Source: JBMNCR01 sp049366695 (lineage in GTDB: Bacteria > Bacillota > Clostridia > Eubacteriales > Alkalibacteraceae). From it: a DNA stretch of 64,000 nucleotides. The translations under genes were made by a program, and so were the position numbers. Positions 44,510 through 53,415 of the stretch are shown piece after piece (positions within the stretch are counted from its first letter, which is position 1; each line of letters opens with the position of its first letter). The stretch is from NCBI GenBank assembly GCA_049366695.1, contig JBMNCR010000064.1:116923-180922 (forward strand), written 5' to 3'. Under the pieces are notes generated by a model that was not told the origin of the DNA, did not search any database, and saw nothing but the letters and a program-made list of their open reading frames with translations.

Positions 44510-45247
44510 TTATTCTAAAACTAATGCATGATTAACGAAATCACCATTAACTTTAAATACATCTTTCAAAGTATGCCTGTTTAAAACTTCTTCACTTTTT
44601 CCAAAGTCATAAACGCCCTCTTTATCTAATACAACCAATTCATCACAAAATTTTCTTGCAAGAAAAAGGTCATGTATTACTATAATAACTAGCTTTCCAT
44701 TAGAAACTTCGTTACGCAATTGTTCAAAAAATCTTACCTTATAAAAAATATCAGCACTAGATAACCCTTCATCCACTAAGATCACATCACTATCTTGAGC
44801 AAGTATTTTAGCGAAAACGGCACGTTGCACTTCTCCGCCACTAAGTTCTGTTAAAGGTTGGTCTACATAATTTTCGAGATCATTTTCTCTAATCTTTTCA
44901 TAAATAATTAATTCATTCTCCTCTTTAGTAGCTGTATCATAGGAATACCTACCCATTGCAACCAATTCTTTTACTGTAAATGGAAACTTAATGTCTGTAC
45001 TCTGTCGCATATATGCTAATTTTCTAGCCATCTCCTTTTGCGAATATCTATGTATTATACGTCCATTAAGGTGAATCTCTCCTGAGTTCATTTTCAACTC
45101 TCTTGCAATTACATTTAAAAGAGTTGATTTTCCTACACCATTTGGTCCAATTATGCCATATAACATCTGAGGAACAAATTGAAGGCTAATATCTTTTAAA
45201 ATTGATCGTTTTCCATAATTAAAGTTAATATTTTTAATTTCTAACAA
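44510..45247 (-). CDS. Corrinoid/siderophore ABC transporter ATP-binding protein (BtuD/FecE family)
   Basis: I place the start at TTG 45247 (245 residues), where AGAGGTGA lies upstream and the ATPase fold begins (LLEIKNINFNYGKRS). A longer frame back to 45298 would overlap the permease. Motifs: Walker A IIGPNGVGKSTLLNV, signature LTELSGGEVQRAVFAKIL, Walker B VILVDEGLSSAD (Glu-Gly replaces the usual Glu-Pro) and IVIHDLFLARKF. It lacks the extra C-terminal domain of the other B12-operon ATPase. Confidence 0.9.
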   Translation of the reverse strand: MLEIKNINFNYGKRSILKDISLQFVPQMLYGIIGPNGVGKSTLLNVIARELKMNSGEIHLNGRIIHRYSQKEMARKLAYMRQSTDIKFPFTVKELVAMGRYSYDTATKEENELIIYEKIRENDLENYVDQPLTELSGGEVQRAVFAKILAQDSDVILVDEGLSSADIFYKVRFFEQLRNEVSNGKLVIIVIHDLFLARKFCDELVVLDKEGVYDFGKSEEVLNRHTLKDVFKVNGDFVNHALVLE

Positions 45248-45251
45248 TTTA

Positions 45252-46202
45252 TCACCTCTTTTTAGCAATAAAAATATATATAAAGAAGGGTCCACCAATC
45301 ATAGTAGTTAATACACCTACGGGAATTTCATGTTCTAGAACTGTTCTAGTTATTGTATCTGCCAACAATAAAAACAATGCTCCTAACAATGCACTCATTG
45401 GAAGTATTTTTCTATTATCTGCGCCAATAAATATACGACACAAATGCGGCACAACCAAACCTACAAATCCAATGATTCCACAAAGTGAAACAGCAAATGC
45501 ACTTAAAGATACGGCAATCAATAATAATATACGATATACAAAATCATAAGATAGTCCTACTGAATTTGCTTCTTGCCTTCCCAAAGTAATAATGTTTAGC
45601 TCCTCCATAAATTTAAATGCTATAAAAAACCCAATCAATGTTACAATGCCTACAATAACTACGTTCTTCATAGGTTTAGAAGATAAACTACCCATTAGCC
45701 AATACACCATTGATAATGCATCTTCATCAGCTAAACTCTTTAACAAACTTAATCCAGCTGAAAAAACACTTCCAACAATAATTCCACCAATAATAACATT
45801 AGTTGATTTTAAATCACCCTTAATCTTTGATAACCACATAACTATTCCAATAACAAGATAACTAAAGATTATTGCAAAAATCTGTATAGGTAAAGCAATT
45901 CCAAATTTAATATTTACATAAATAGCCAAGCAAGCACCAAAAGCTCCTCCTGAAGCTATTCCTAATGTATATGAATCAGCCAAGGGATTTTGCAACAAAC
46001 CTTGTAAAATAACTCCACTAGTAGCAAGAGCACTCCCAACAAAAATTGCAGCTAAGACTCTTGGTAATCTGATTTTATAAAAAATAGTATCTGCAATTTC
46101 TATATCCACACTATTCAAACTAACTTTCCCTATATTTATTGCAAATACACTGATGCATAAAACACATATAATTAGAACTATATTTATCACTTTACTCTTC
46201 AA
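45252..46202 (-). CDS. Corrinoid/siderophore ABC transporter permease (BtuC/FecD family)
   Basis: The 316-residue permease has about nine membrane helices and FecCD signatures: RLPRVLAAIFVGSALATSGV, GLLQNPLADSYTLGIASGGA, CGIIGFVGLVVPHLCRIFIG and ALLGALFLLLADTI. The start codon is TTG at 46202 after GGTGGAGA. A 350-bp gap separates it from cbiJ upstream, so it may have its own promoter as well as read-through from the riboswitch. Confidence 0.9.
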   Translation of the reverse strand: MKSKVINIVLIICVLCISVFAINIGKVSLNSVDIEIADTIFYKIRLPRVLAAIFVGSALATSGVILQGLLQNPLADSYTLGIASGGAFGACLAIYVNIKFGIALPIQIFAIIFSYLVIGIVMWLSKIKGDLKSTNVIIGGIIVGSVFSAGLSLLKSLADEDALSMVYWLMGSLSSKPMKNVVIVGIVTLIGFFIAFKFMEELNIITLGRQEANSVGLSYDFVYRILLLIAVSLSAFAVSLCGIIGFVGLVVPHLCRIFIGADNRKILPMSALLGALFLLLADTITRTVLEHEIPVGVLTTMIGGPFFIYIFIAKKR

Positions 46203-46552
46203 AGATTGATCTCCACCTAACCCTAAAATGTCTTAATATTTTTACTTACTGTATTATTAAATTTCTTTAGATGAAATATCCAATCTGATAACTTTATTAT
46301 TAATATGTATAACAAGCAATTAAACTAATTAATCTTAAGTATCCTTCATTTAGTCGGATATTGAATTTAACAAAGTCTATCAGTCTTCACAATTTATCAT
46401 TTGTCTAAATATAAACAAACAATACAATCACCTCCACGAATATAACGCAACATTCATATAAATTATCGTTTATAATACTAATACCTATTTCCCAACTTAT
46501 TGTTGATTAATACCAAAATATATTTATTTACATTACCTTACCTTACCTTACC
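46203..46552. other. Gap between cbiJ and the transporter permease
   Basis: I see no gene or second riboswitch. A strong GGAGGTGATT near 46430-46440 on the minus strand is followed only by a six-codon frame (TTG...TAG), which may be a remnant. The left boundary of cbiJ carries the pentanucleotide array at 46533-46555. Confidence 0.45.
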
Positions 46553-46555
46553 TTA
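46533..46555 (-). repeat. Pentanucleotide microsatellite (TAAGG)4 overlapping the cbiJ stop
   Basis: On the minus strand TAAGG is repeated four times and then TAATG follows. The first TAA is the stop codon of cbiJ. Such a simple repeat is rare in this sequence. Confidence 0.8.
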
Positions 46556-47335
46556 AGCGTTAGATGCCACAAGTAACAACTCATTAATATAATCTAGTAT
46601 TTCACTAAAAGTGCTTACATTGTTTTCACATTCTAATTCTGCTCTCTCTATCATTATTATTGGAATATTCATCTTTTTTGCTGCATTAATTTTCTCTGAA
46701 ATACCACCTGTATTTCCACTTTCTTTTGTAACTATAACTGTTGCCTTACAATATTTCATTAATTCAATATTTAGTTCCTCGTTAAAGGGTCCTTTTATTG
46801 CCAACAGATTCTTAGCATTAAACCCTAACTTTTCACATTTGCCGATTACTTTACAATCAGGAAGCACTCTAAGATATACTCTTTCTTTATACTCTGGTAA
46901 CTTTGTAAAGATATCAATTTTTCTACTTCCAACTGTCAACATTATGTTATCTTTAAATTGCAATAATGCTTTATATGCATCCTCATAGTCTTTTACTTTT
47001 ATTACGTCCTTTTCTTCGTAAGGTATTTCCTCTCTTTTAAAACGAATATAAGGAGTATTAAATTTACTACAAACATTCATTGCATTTCGAGATATATCCA
47101 TGGCAAAAGGATTAGAAGCATCTACAAGACAAATAGGATTTAGTTTCTCAAGCAAACTAGCCATACGCCGTTGTGTGATTCGTCCTTCGTATATATCAAT
47201 ATCTCCAGAACTTTTAAGCAATTCACTTCCTAATCTAGTAGTAACAGTAGCAGCAACCCCTAAATTGTTTTCCAGTAATCTATCAATAATATGCTTTGCA
47301 TCAGTTGTCCCTGCAATAACAAGTACTTTATACAT
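46553..47335 (-). CDS. cbiJ: Precorrin-6A reductase / cobalt-precorrin-6A reductase
   Basis: I choose ATG 47335 (260 residues): GGAGG ends five bases upstream, and the longer frame from TTG 47347 runs through that site. The N-terminal Rossmann-like VLVIAGTTDAKHIIDRLLE, then VTTRLGSELL, VDASNPFAMDISRNAMNVC and VTKESGNTGGISEKINAA are typical of CobK/CbiJ, which reduces the corrin precursor ring with NAD(P)H. It is first behind the second cobalamin riboswitch. No other ring-synthesis gene (cbiC, D, E, F, H, L) is in the window, so it is isolated from the rest of the pathway. Confidence 0.92.
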   Translation of the reverse strand: MYKVLVIAGTTDAKHIIDRLLENNLGVAATVTTRLGSELLKSSGDIDIYEGRITQRRMASLLEKLNPICLVDASNPFAMDISRNAMNVCSKFNTPYIRFKREEIPYEEKDVIKVKDYEDAYKALLQFKDNIMLTVGSRKIDIFTKLPEYKERVYLRVLPDCKVIGKCEKLGFNAKNLLAIKGPFNEELNIELMKYCKATVIVTKESGNTGGISEKINAAKKMNIPIIMIERAELECENNVSTFSEILDYINELLLVASNA

Positions 47336-47383
47336 CTTATCCTCCAATACTAACTACATTTAACTTTTTGAAATTTATTGAAA

Positions 47384-47426
47384 TAAAAAAAACTCTCATT
47401 ATCTGGCAACACCAAATAACGAGAGT
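47384..47426 (-). terminator. Riboswitch-linked intrinsic terminator 2
   Basis: On the minus strand, ACTCTCGTTAT pairs with ATAATGAGAGT and eight Ts follow, 49 bp before cbiJ. Its loop TTTGGTGTTGCCAGA can pair with AACACTA of the linker after the aptamer, as in riboswitch 1. Confidence 0.8.
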
Positions 47427-47501
47427 ATATTACAAACAAATGTAATTACATAATTAATAAAACCACCCTCCATCACTCGTAGAGTTGCTAGTGTTAAAAA
47501 T

Positions 47502-47670
47502 AGGCAGGTCTTCTGGCTCAAGTATCATAGTCTCCTCATGCCTCCTTTTAAGTGGCATTCTTAGAGGAACTCCTCCTTTACAGCGGCGGGACCGCGCGGG
47601 ATTTACACCCGACTTCCCTTTTCACCATGACATAACTTTATTTATCAAAATCATATCTGGCACCTATTTT
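47502..47670 (-). ncRNA. Cobalamin riboswitch 2
   Basis: On the minus strand the aptamer runs from AATAGGTGCCAG through GGGAAGTCGGGTGTAAATCC, CCGCGCGGTCCCGCCGCTG, and ends GAGCCAGAAGACCTGCCT. It resembles riboswitch 1 very closely, including the sequence just after the aptamer. It controls cbiJ and probably the transporter/nitrilase genes. Confidence 0.95.
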
Positions 47671-47692
47671 TCATATTTTATTTTCTTTATAC

Positions 47693-47721
47693 AATATATC
47701 AGATATAGTATATTTTGTCAC
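47693..47721 (-). promoter_or_regulatory. Sigma-70-type promoter of riboswitch 2 transcript
   Basis: On the minus strand, GTGACA (47721-47716), a 17-base spacer and TATATT (47698-47693). Transcription would begin about 15 bases before the aptamer. Confidence 0.6.
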
Positions 47722-47778
47722 TATTAAAATTATATAAATTTATTTCAGTAGAAACAATACAAATCAGATAGTCTTTCT

Positions 47779-48633
47779 TTATTTATTTAACCCATTCCAT
47801 TTAAAAACATAATCACCAACACTAACGTTAAGTTTCTCCGATATAACAGGACATTTTGCTTTTAACAAAAAGAATATCTCTCTTTTTTCTTCTGATAAAG
47901 CTTCATAATTTCCTTGACCTTTACTGACAACTATATCAGCATTATTAAATATATTTAAAAACTCTTCATTACACTCATCAATAATCAATCCCGGAGCGTT
48001 ACAACCTGTAGATACTAATCTTGTACATCTATCAAGCTCTGATTCGCAAGCATCTTCTATTGTTGCATCGTTTATAATTGGCTCACTTCTCACAGCATAT
48101 GTAATATCCAGTTGCAAAAGCTCTTCTATGAGTACTCTATCAAATATTGTCTCTCCAGCATTATCTCCAAGGATCAAAATATTTTTAGCAACTTTAAGTT
48201 TATTCTTAAACTCTTCAATATCACAAATAAAAAATTTCTTTTCTAATTCTTGCATAATGCAATTATCTAAATCAATATTATTATAGATTGCTGCATCTAT
48301 AATATTTCCTGTAGCAGCTATTTTTATTGCCCAATACATTCTTTCTTTCTTCTTAAACAAAAAACGTTTAAGTAATGGGTAAGTTTCTTTAGCGGCCATA
48401 ATATGCTTTTTCTTCATTTCTTTATATGGATCATTATTATTTGTATGCTTTTTTACTATGGCATGCATTGCCCTTCCAATTTCCGGTGAATATTTAAATT
48501 CTTTATAACCCGAAACAATTTCCATGCTATCTTTCATGATTTTTTCCTGTAAATCTATTTCACTAGTCACTAATCTTGATGCTTCAAGAACTTGTCTAAG
48601 AAAACATGGTAAACAATCTAGAACTATTTCCAT
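47779..48633 (-). CDS. DUF89 (ARMT1-like) protein, putative metal-dependent phosphatase
   Basis: I choose ATG 48633 (284 residues), since GGGGGT precedes it and a TTG five codons upstream overlaps this site. Motifs: IVLDCLPCFLRQVLEAS at the start (a Cys pair), SPEIGRAMHAIVKKHT, ILILGDNAGETIFDRVLIEE (the acid-rich metal site of the family) and DIVVSKGQGNYEALSE. DUF89 enzymes are metal-dependent phosphatases proposed to remove damaged or excess sugar phosphates. This archaeal/clostridial branch with Cys-x2-Cys is uncharacterised as far as I know. It follows the flavin reductase gene. Confidence 0.88.
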   Translation of the reverse strand: MEIVLDCLPCFLRQVLEASRLVTSEIDLQEKIMKDSMEIVSGYKEFKYSPEIGRAMHAIVKKHTNNNDPYKEMKKKHIMAAKETYPLLKRFLFKKKERMYWAIKIAATGNIIDAAIYNNIDLDNCIMQELEKKFFICDIEEFKNKLKVAKNILILGDNAGETIFDRVLIEELLQLDITYAVRSEPIINDATIEDACESELDRCTRLVSTGCNAPGLIIDECNEEFLNIFNNADIVVSKGQGNYEALSEEKREIFFLLKAKCPVISEKLNVSVGDYVFKWNGLNK

Positions 48634-48717
48634 TAGTTTTACCCCCAAGTCAATATCAAAATACTAAATAAGAAACTACTATCTAACAAAGCGATATTCT
48701 AACTTTCTACTTTCTAT

Positions 48718-49209
48718 CTAAAGAAATTTTATTGCTGAAAAATCAATATTGCCTTTATCATCTAATAATTCACCATCAGCATGAACATATTCGATTTTAC
48801 CTACAAACATTTCATGAGAACCTGTAATAATTGAATCTACCACCTTGCATTCAATATTTACTGGACAATCATCTAGAATCGGAGCATCAACTTTTACTCC
48901 TTCACTCAATTTAACATTCATCTTCTCAAGTTTATCCTCATCACGCTTGCTATGGCTCCCCATATAATTAAAAACCTCTTTGTATTCCTCACCAACAAGA
49001 TTCACAACAAAACATCCTGACTCCTTAATTAAGTTGTATGAATATCTAGATGGAACGATTCCTACCATAACCATTGGAGGATCATAGCTACAATTACCAC
49101 AATATCCAACAGCCAAAACATTATTTTCTTTATTGACTCCCCTACATGATACTAGAACTTTTGGCACTGGTTGAAGGCAAGACTTCATATTTCCTTGTTT
49201 CTTATCCAT
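48718..49209 (-). CDS. Flavin reductase-like / flavoredoxin protein
   Basis: This 163-residue protein is of the split-barrel flavin reductase family. PKVLVSCRGVNKENNVLAVG, NCSYDPPMVMVGIVPSRYSY and ESGCFVVNLVGEEYKEVFNY are typical of the FMN-binding flavoredoxins of anaerobes, and DCPVNIECKV and GSHEMFVGKIEYVHAD follow as expected. It likely binds FMN and transfers electrons, perhaps to the radical SAM maturase encoded just upstream or to a neighbouring ferredoxin-type ATPase. The start is preceded by AAGGAGAT. Confidence 0.9.
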   Translation of the reverse strand: MDKKQGNMKSCLQPVPKVLVSCRGVNKENNVLAVGYCGNCSYDPPMVMVGIVPSRYSYNLIKESGCFVVNLVGEEYKEVFNYMGSHSKRDEDKLEKMNVKLSEGVKVDAPILDDCPVNIECKVVDSIITGSHEMFVGKIEYVHADGELLDDKGNIDFSAIKFL

Positions 49210-49273
49210 TAAAATTATCTCCTTTCAATATTTTTATCATTATAAATAACGAATATTTGTTTAAAATCCAAAC

Positions 49274-50653
49274 TCATAAATTCGAAATCTTACTTGTCTC
49301 ATTATTTATTGTAGCTTGTATCATAATCGCGCACTCAATTCTCTTTTTTTGTAACGTACATGCAATTTCATTGGGCTCATATATATTTCCATTAGAATAC
49401 CACGCATTGGCATGACACCCTCCCGAACAATATAATTTTGCCCAACAATCTCTACACTTTTCTTTAGCAAAGATATTATTACCCTTAAAACTTTGTCTAA
49501 GTTTTTCTTTAATAATCCCTTCAAAAACATCTCCCATAATAAATTCTTTTTGTCCAACAAATTGATGACACGGATACAAATTTCCTTCAGGAGATACAGC
49601 AAAGTATTCAAAACCTGCTCCACAAGAAGCTACTTTTTTATAAATACATGGTCCGTCATATAAATCTAAATTAAAATGATAAAATCTAAAATCATATCCT
49701 TTCTCCATGCATTTTAAATAATCTATTGCTAACTTTTCATATTCATTAAGAATATCATCAACATCATCTTCTTTAATAAACAATTCACTACCTGATCCAA
49801 CAACAGGCTCAATTGAAATTTGTTTAAATCCAAGTGATGCCAAGTGCATTACATCTTTAGAAAATTCTTTATTCTTAGAAGTATAAGTTCCTCTAACAAA
49901 ATAACTCTTTTTATTTCTCTCTTTTATAAGCTTCTGTGCTAAAGGTACAATTCTATCATAAGTTCCTTTTCCTTGTTTATCATAACGAATTGAATCATGA
50001 ACCTCACGTCTTCCATCTATACTTATAACTACATTATCCATATACTCATTGATAAAATCATTTTTTTCTTCATCAAGCAAAGTACCGTTTGTAGTAATAG
50101 TAAAATAAAATTTCTTCTCTAATTTATTTTCTAACTCTTTTCCGTGAGCAACAGCTGCTTTAACCACATCAAAATTCATTAAAGGCTCTCCACCAAAAAA
50201 ATCAATTTCTATATTGCGTTTATCTCCAGAATTTGAAACAAGATAATCCATAGCTGTTAATGCAACATCTTCGCTCATTAGGCTTTGTCCACTATTATAG
50301 TCTCCTTTAGAAGCAAAACAATATTCACAATTTAAATTACAATTATGTGCTACATGCAAGCATAAAGCCTTTAAAGTATTATCATTTTTTTTTAGTTTAA
50401 TTTTTTTTTCGATAATAGACGAGTCAGAAAATAAAAAATCTTGTTTTTTTAATTCTCTTACTTCATTGTAAGCTTCTTTAATTTCCTCATCTGAATAGCC
50501 TGTTAAATCAGCACTATTACTCAATTGTTTAAATGGAATCAAATCTTGCATTCCATTAAGTACTTGATATCCTAAATCATCAAGTACATAAATACTGCCA
50601 CTATTTCCGTCAACTGCAAAATTCTTACCATTCATTGTAAAAGCGTGTACCAT
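49274..50653 (-). CDS. scfB: SCIFF peptide maturase, radical SAM/SPASM thioether-forming enzyme
   Basis: The 459-residue protein has an N-terminal peptide-recognition segment (VHAFTMNGKNFAVDGNSGSI), the radical SAM motif in HNCNLNCEYCFASKG (Cys105, Cys109, Cys112), GGEPLMNF, and SPASM cysteines in DGPCIYKKVASCGAGF, LYPCHQF and CRDCWAKLYCSGGCHANA. The tail CTLQKKRIECAIMIQA is diagnostic of the SCIFF maturase, which forms Cys-to-Thr thioether links in the six-cysteine SCIFF peptide. The usual scfA precursor gene is not found directly upstream, where a metallo-beta-lactamase-fold gene stands 20 bp away. Confidence 0.9.
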   Translation of the reverse strand: MVHAFTMNGKNFAVDGNSGSIYVLDDLGYQVLNGMQDLIPFKQLSNSADLTGYSDEEIKEAYNEVRELKKQDFLFSDSSIIEKKIKLKKNDNTLKALCLHVAHNCNLNCEYCFASKGDYNSGQSLMSEDVALTAMDYLVSNSGDKRNIEIDFFGGEPLMNFDVVKAAVAHGKELENKLEKKFYFTITTNGTLLDEEKNDFINEYMDNVVISIDGRREVHDSIRYDKQGKGTYDRIVPLAQKLIKERNKKSYFVRGTYTSKNKEFSKDVMHLASLGFKQISIEPVVGSGSELFIKEDDVDDILNEYEKLAIDYLKCMEKGYDFRFYHFNLDLYDGPCIYKKVASCGAGFEYFAVSPEGNLYPCHQFVGQKEFIMGDVFEGIIKEKLRQSFKGNNIFAKEKCRDCWAKLYCSGGCHANAWYSNGNIYEPNEIACTLQKKRIECAIMIQATINNETSKISNL

Positions 50654-50673
50654 TTATCTCAATTCCTTCTAAA

Positions 50674-51504
50674 TTATAATTTAATTTCATCTCCAGTAGA
50701 CAATGGATAACATCCTTTGCCAAGGATACGTTTCATTTCACACATTGCTTTAGCCCCAGTGCAGTGCAAAGGAACAACCATATTAATATTCATATCTTTA
50801 ATATACTCAATGGTCTTTTGCAATCTCATAGAATCTACTCCTGCAAGATGCATACCTGCTACTAGCAATTTTATATTCTTATCAGGAACAAGCTTCTTTG
50901 CATATTTTATACAATTAATAATGCCTGGATGACTACATCCAAGAAAAATAGCAATTTCCCCTTCATCCTCTATAATAAGCATTTGTTCATCAAAAATCTT
51001 ATCACATATTAATCTTCCATCTTTTTCATAGTAAAAGTTTTTTGGTGCATCTTCATAGGATGTTGTACGTGGTATTTCTCCTGATATAAGTATATCTTTT
51101 TCAATACTTAATGGTTTTCTATTATAAACAATATTATCTTTAATCCAATTATGCACAGATATATCAAATGGTATCCCAACTTCTCTTGAAGTTTCATCCT
51201 TATTTATAGAGGCAACCTTATTTAAAAATGCATCTGGATGAGCGTAAATTACCGAAGATTTATCTTTATGAGGAAAATACTGCAATCCACCACAGTGATC
51301 GTAATGACCATGACTTATAACAATATAATCAGCTGTTTCAAGATTAATACCCATAACCTCTGCGTTATGACAATAAACATTTGACTGCCCAGTATCAAAA
51401 AGTATTGATTTATTATCTTTTTCTATCCAAAGAGATAAACCGTGTTCTGCAATTAATCCACGTTTTCTGGCCTTATCATCATTAAGAATATGAACTTTTA
51501 ACAA
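50674..51504 (-). CDS. Metallo-beta-lactamase fold hydrolase
   Basis: I choose TTG 51504 (276 residues) because AGGAGG lies nine bases upstream; the longer frame from ATG 51525 reads through that site. The fold is shown by ILFDTGQSNVYCHNAE, the metal motif ISHGHYDHCGGLQ, FLGCSHPGIINCIKYAK, LVAGMHLAG and VPLHCTGAKAMCEM. It belongs to the subgroup annotated as 7,8-dihydropterin-6-methyl-4-(beta-D-ribofuranosyl)-aminobenzene-5'-phosphate synthase-like, which commonly travels with MinD-ferredoxin ATPases and NifX-like proteins in anaerobes. The true substrate is unknown. Confidence 0.88.
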   Translation of the reverse strand: MLKVHILNDDKARKRGLIAEHGLSLWIEKDNKSILFDTGQSNVYCHNAEVMGINLETADYIVISHGHYDHCGGLQYFPHKDKSSVIYAHPDAFLNKVASINKDETSREVGIPFDISVHNWIKDNIVYNRKPLSIEKDILISGEIPRTTSYEDAPKNFYYEKDGRLICDKIFDEQMLIIEDEGEIAIFLGCSHPGIINCIKYAKKLVPDKNIKLLVAGMHLAGVDSMRLQKTIEYIKDMNINMVVPLHCTGAKAMCEMKRILGKGCYPLSTGDEIKL

Positions 51505-51576
51505 TTTCTTATCCCTCCTATACATTGTTTTAATTTTGTATATTTTAAATAATTTTCTTTAATAATATACCTATTC

Positions 51577-52455
51577 CTAATTTACATCATTATTTTCTGA
51601 TTTCTTTATCTCATCTTCAATTCTATTCCAAATATTTATTATTTCATTACTTACCTCATTATTACCAGCTTCTATAGGTGTTTTGAATTCTTGTAAAGCT
51701 TTTACTATTGAAGGATCAAAAGGTATCTTGCCAATGATAGGCAAGTCTCTATCTTTGCAAAAACTCTCTATTTCTGAAGTCACTTCCATATTTAAGTTAT
51801 ACTTATTTATACAAACAAAAGCTCTTATACCAAAATGTTTTGCTACCCCTAAAACTCTTTCAAGATCACTTTTACCAGACTTTGTGGGTTCACAAACAGC
51901 CACAACTGCATCTGCACCAGTAATAGATGCTATGACTACGCATCCTATACCTGGGGATCCATCAACAAGTACCCACTGTTCATTATTTTGATGGTTAATT
52001 ATATTTTTTCTTACCTCAGTAACAAGTTTTCCTGATCCTTCTGCTCCAATATCAAGTAAAGCATGTGAAAACGTTCCTCTTGAAGTATTAGATATATATG
52101 TTTCTCCTATTTTAACTTCTTCTAATTTTATAGCTTCTTGCGGACATACCAATGTACATGCACCACAACCCTCACATTTCATTGGTATAATTTCAATTTC
52201 TTCACTAATGGCATTAAATCTACATGTTTCTTTACATAAACCACATTTTATACATGCCTCAGAATCAATAACAGCTTCTTTTGCTCCAAAATAATCATCC
52301 TTCTTTACAAGCTCACCATTTAAAAGGATATGCAAATTTGGTGCATCGACATCGCAATCAGCAAGCATTTTATCTTTAACAATAATACTTAGTGATGAAA
52401 CTAGGGTGCTTTTTCCAGTTCCGCCTTTTCCACTAATAAATACTATCTGCTTCAT
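51577..52455 (-). CDS. MinD/ParA-type ATPase with inserted 2[4Fe-4S] ferredoxin domain (1)
   Basis: This 292-residue P-loop ATPase has the deviant Walker A VFISGKGGTGKSTLVSS. Two 4Fe-4S motifs are inserted at about residues 68-112 (CIKCGLCKETCRFNAIS and CEGCGACTLVCPQEAI). The switch region is WVLVDGSPGIGCVV. Such paired proteins occur beside NifX-like, DUF134 and DUF5320 genes and are thought to act in Fe-S or metal-cofactor assembly. Its start overlaps the stop of its paralogue by four bases, indicating a heterodimer. Confidence 0.92.
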   Translation of the reverse strand: MKQIVFISGKGGTGKSTLVSSLSIIVKDKMLADCDVDAPNLHILLNGELVKKDDYFGAKEAVIDSEACIKCGLCKETCRFNAISEEIEIIPMKCEGCGACTLVCPQEAIKLEEVKIGETYISNTSRGTFSHALLDIGAEGSGKLVTEVRKNIINHQNNEQWVLVDGSPGIGCVVIASITGADAVVAVCEPTKSGKSDLERVLGVAKHFGIRAFVCINKYNLNMEVTSEIESFCKDRDLPIIGKIPFDPSIVKALQEFKTPIEAGNNEVSNEIINIWNRIEDEIKKSENNDVN

Positions 52456-53282
52456 CTTTTAGCACCTCTTTCTATTCTTTTATAAAGTTCTTCAAATTTT
52501 TCTTTCCATAAATTATTATTTTTAATAAGATTATTTCCCCTTGAGTAACTCTCAGCAATTTCTTGTGAAAAAGGTATCTCCATTAATAAATCAATATTTT
52601 CATTTTCGCAAAATTCTTGAATAATATTATTATCTTCAGAAGCTTTATTTAATACAACTCCAAAAGGTAACCTCATTTTTCTAACAAGCTCCACCGCTAT
52701 TTTTACATCATGTAATCCAAAAGGAGTTGGTTCTGTTACTAATATACAAAAATCGCATTCTTCAATAGACTCTACTACAGCACATGAAGCTCCTGGTGGA
52801 CAATCAAGTATTACTGTATTATCATCTTTGATTCGATTTTTAAGTTCTTGTATTATTGGTATGCTTATAGGTTCCCCTACATTAAGCCTCCCTTGCCAAA
52901 AATCACCGTTTTCACTTGATTCAATAACTCCAATTGTTCTTTCTACTTCATTTATCGCATCATTTGGGCATGCTATAACACACGCTCCACAATGATGACA
53001 TATCTCTGGAAATATAAGAACTTTCTCCTTCACAACAGCAATAGCATTAAATTGACATGCCTGGGCACAAGTGCCACAAGAATCACATCTTGACATATCA
53101 ACTTTAGGCACTAGTACATCTACGGGTAAAATTTTGTTAATTTCAGGTGCCAAAAATATTGCTCCATTAGGTTCTTCTACATCACAGTCTATATACTGAC
53201 AGGATGGTAATGATGCTGCCAAACTAGTTGAAACAGTTGTTTTTCCTGTTCCTCCTTTTCCACTTAAAACAGCTACTTTCAT
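52452..53282 (-). CDS. MinD/ParA-type ATPase with inserted 2[4Fe-4S] ferredoxin domain (2)
   Basis: I choose ATG 53282 (276 residues), preceded by GAGGAGG; the ATG five codons upstream overlaps that site. Walker A is VLSGKGGTGKTTVSTSLA. The ferredoxin insert has CDSCGTCAQACQFNAIA and CHHCGACVIACPNDAI, and the switch motif is ILDCPPGASCAVVES. It is paralogous to the next gene, with the same architecture. The promoter and palindrome at 53337-53392 lie just upstream and match elements ahead of feoA and the NifX genes. Confidence 0.92.
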   Translation of the reverse strand: MKVAVLSGKGGTGKTTVSTSLAASLPSCQYIDCDVEEPNGAIFLAPEINKILPVDVLVPKVDMSRCDSCGTCAQACQFNAIAVVKEKVLIFPEICHHCGACVIACPNDAINEVERTIGVIESSENGDFWQGRLNVGEPISIPIIQELKNRIKDDNTVILDCPPGASCAVVESIEECDFCILVTEPTPFGLHDVKIAVELVRKMRLPFGVVLNKASEDNNIIQEFCENENIDLLMEIPFSQEIAESYSRGNNLIKNNNLWKEKFEELYKRIERGAKR

Positions 53283-53336
53283 CTTTAACCTCCTCATAAT
53301 GTATTAATAAAACTTAATACGTACTTTTTTTATTTA

Positions 53337-53392
53337 GGGCTTATGCCCATTTGCTACAATAAAATCATATTACTATTTTAATCATATGTCAA
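53337..53392 (-). promoter_or_regulatory. Promoter and GGGC-N4-GCCC palindrome upstream of the MinD pair
   Basis: On the minus strand, TTGACA (53392-53387), a 17-base spacer and TATGAT (53369-53364) are followed, 15 bases later, by the perfect palindrome GGGCATAAGCCC (53348-53337). The operator would lie just after the transcription start. Confidence 0.65.
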
Positions 53393-53415
53393 TAAATACA
53401 TTATCTAAAAACTTT

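Noticed and set aside
43544..47347. Idea that the second Fec-type transporter imports iron siderophores
   Set aside because: The operon sits behind a cobalamin riboswitch and starts with cbiJ, so corrinoid import is better supported, though the binding protein alone cannot exclude iron chelates.
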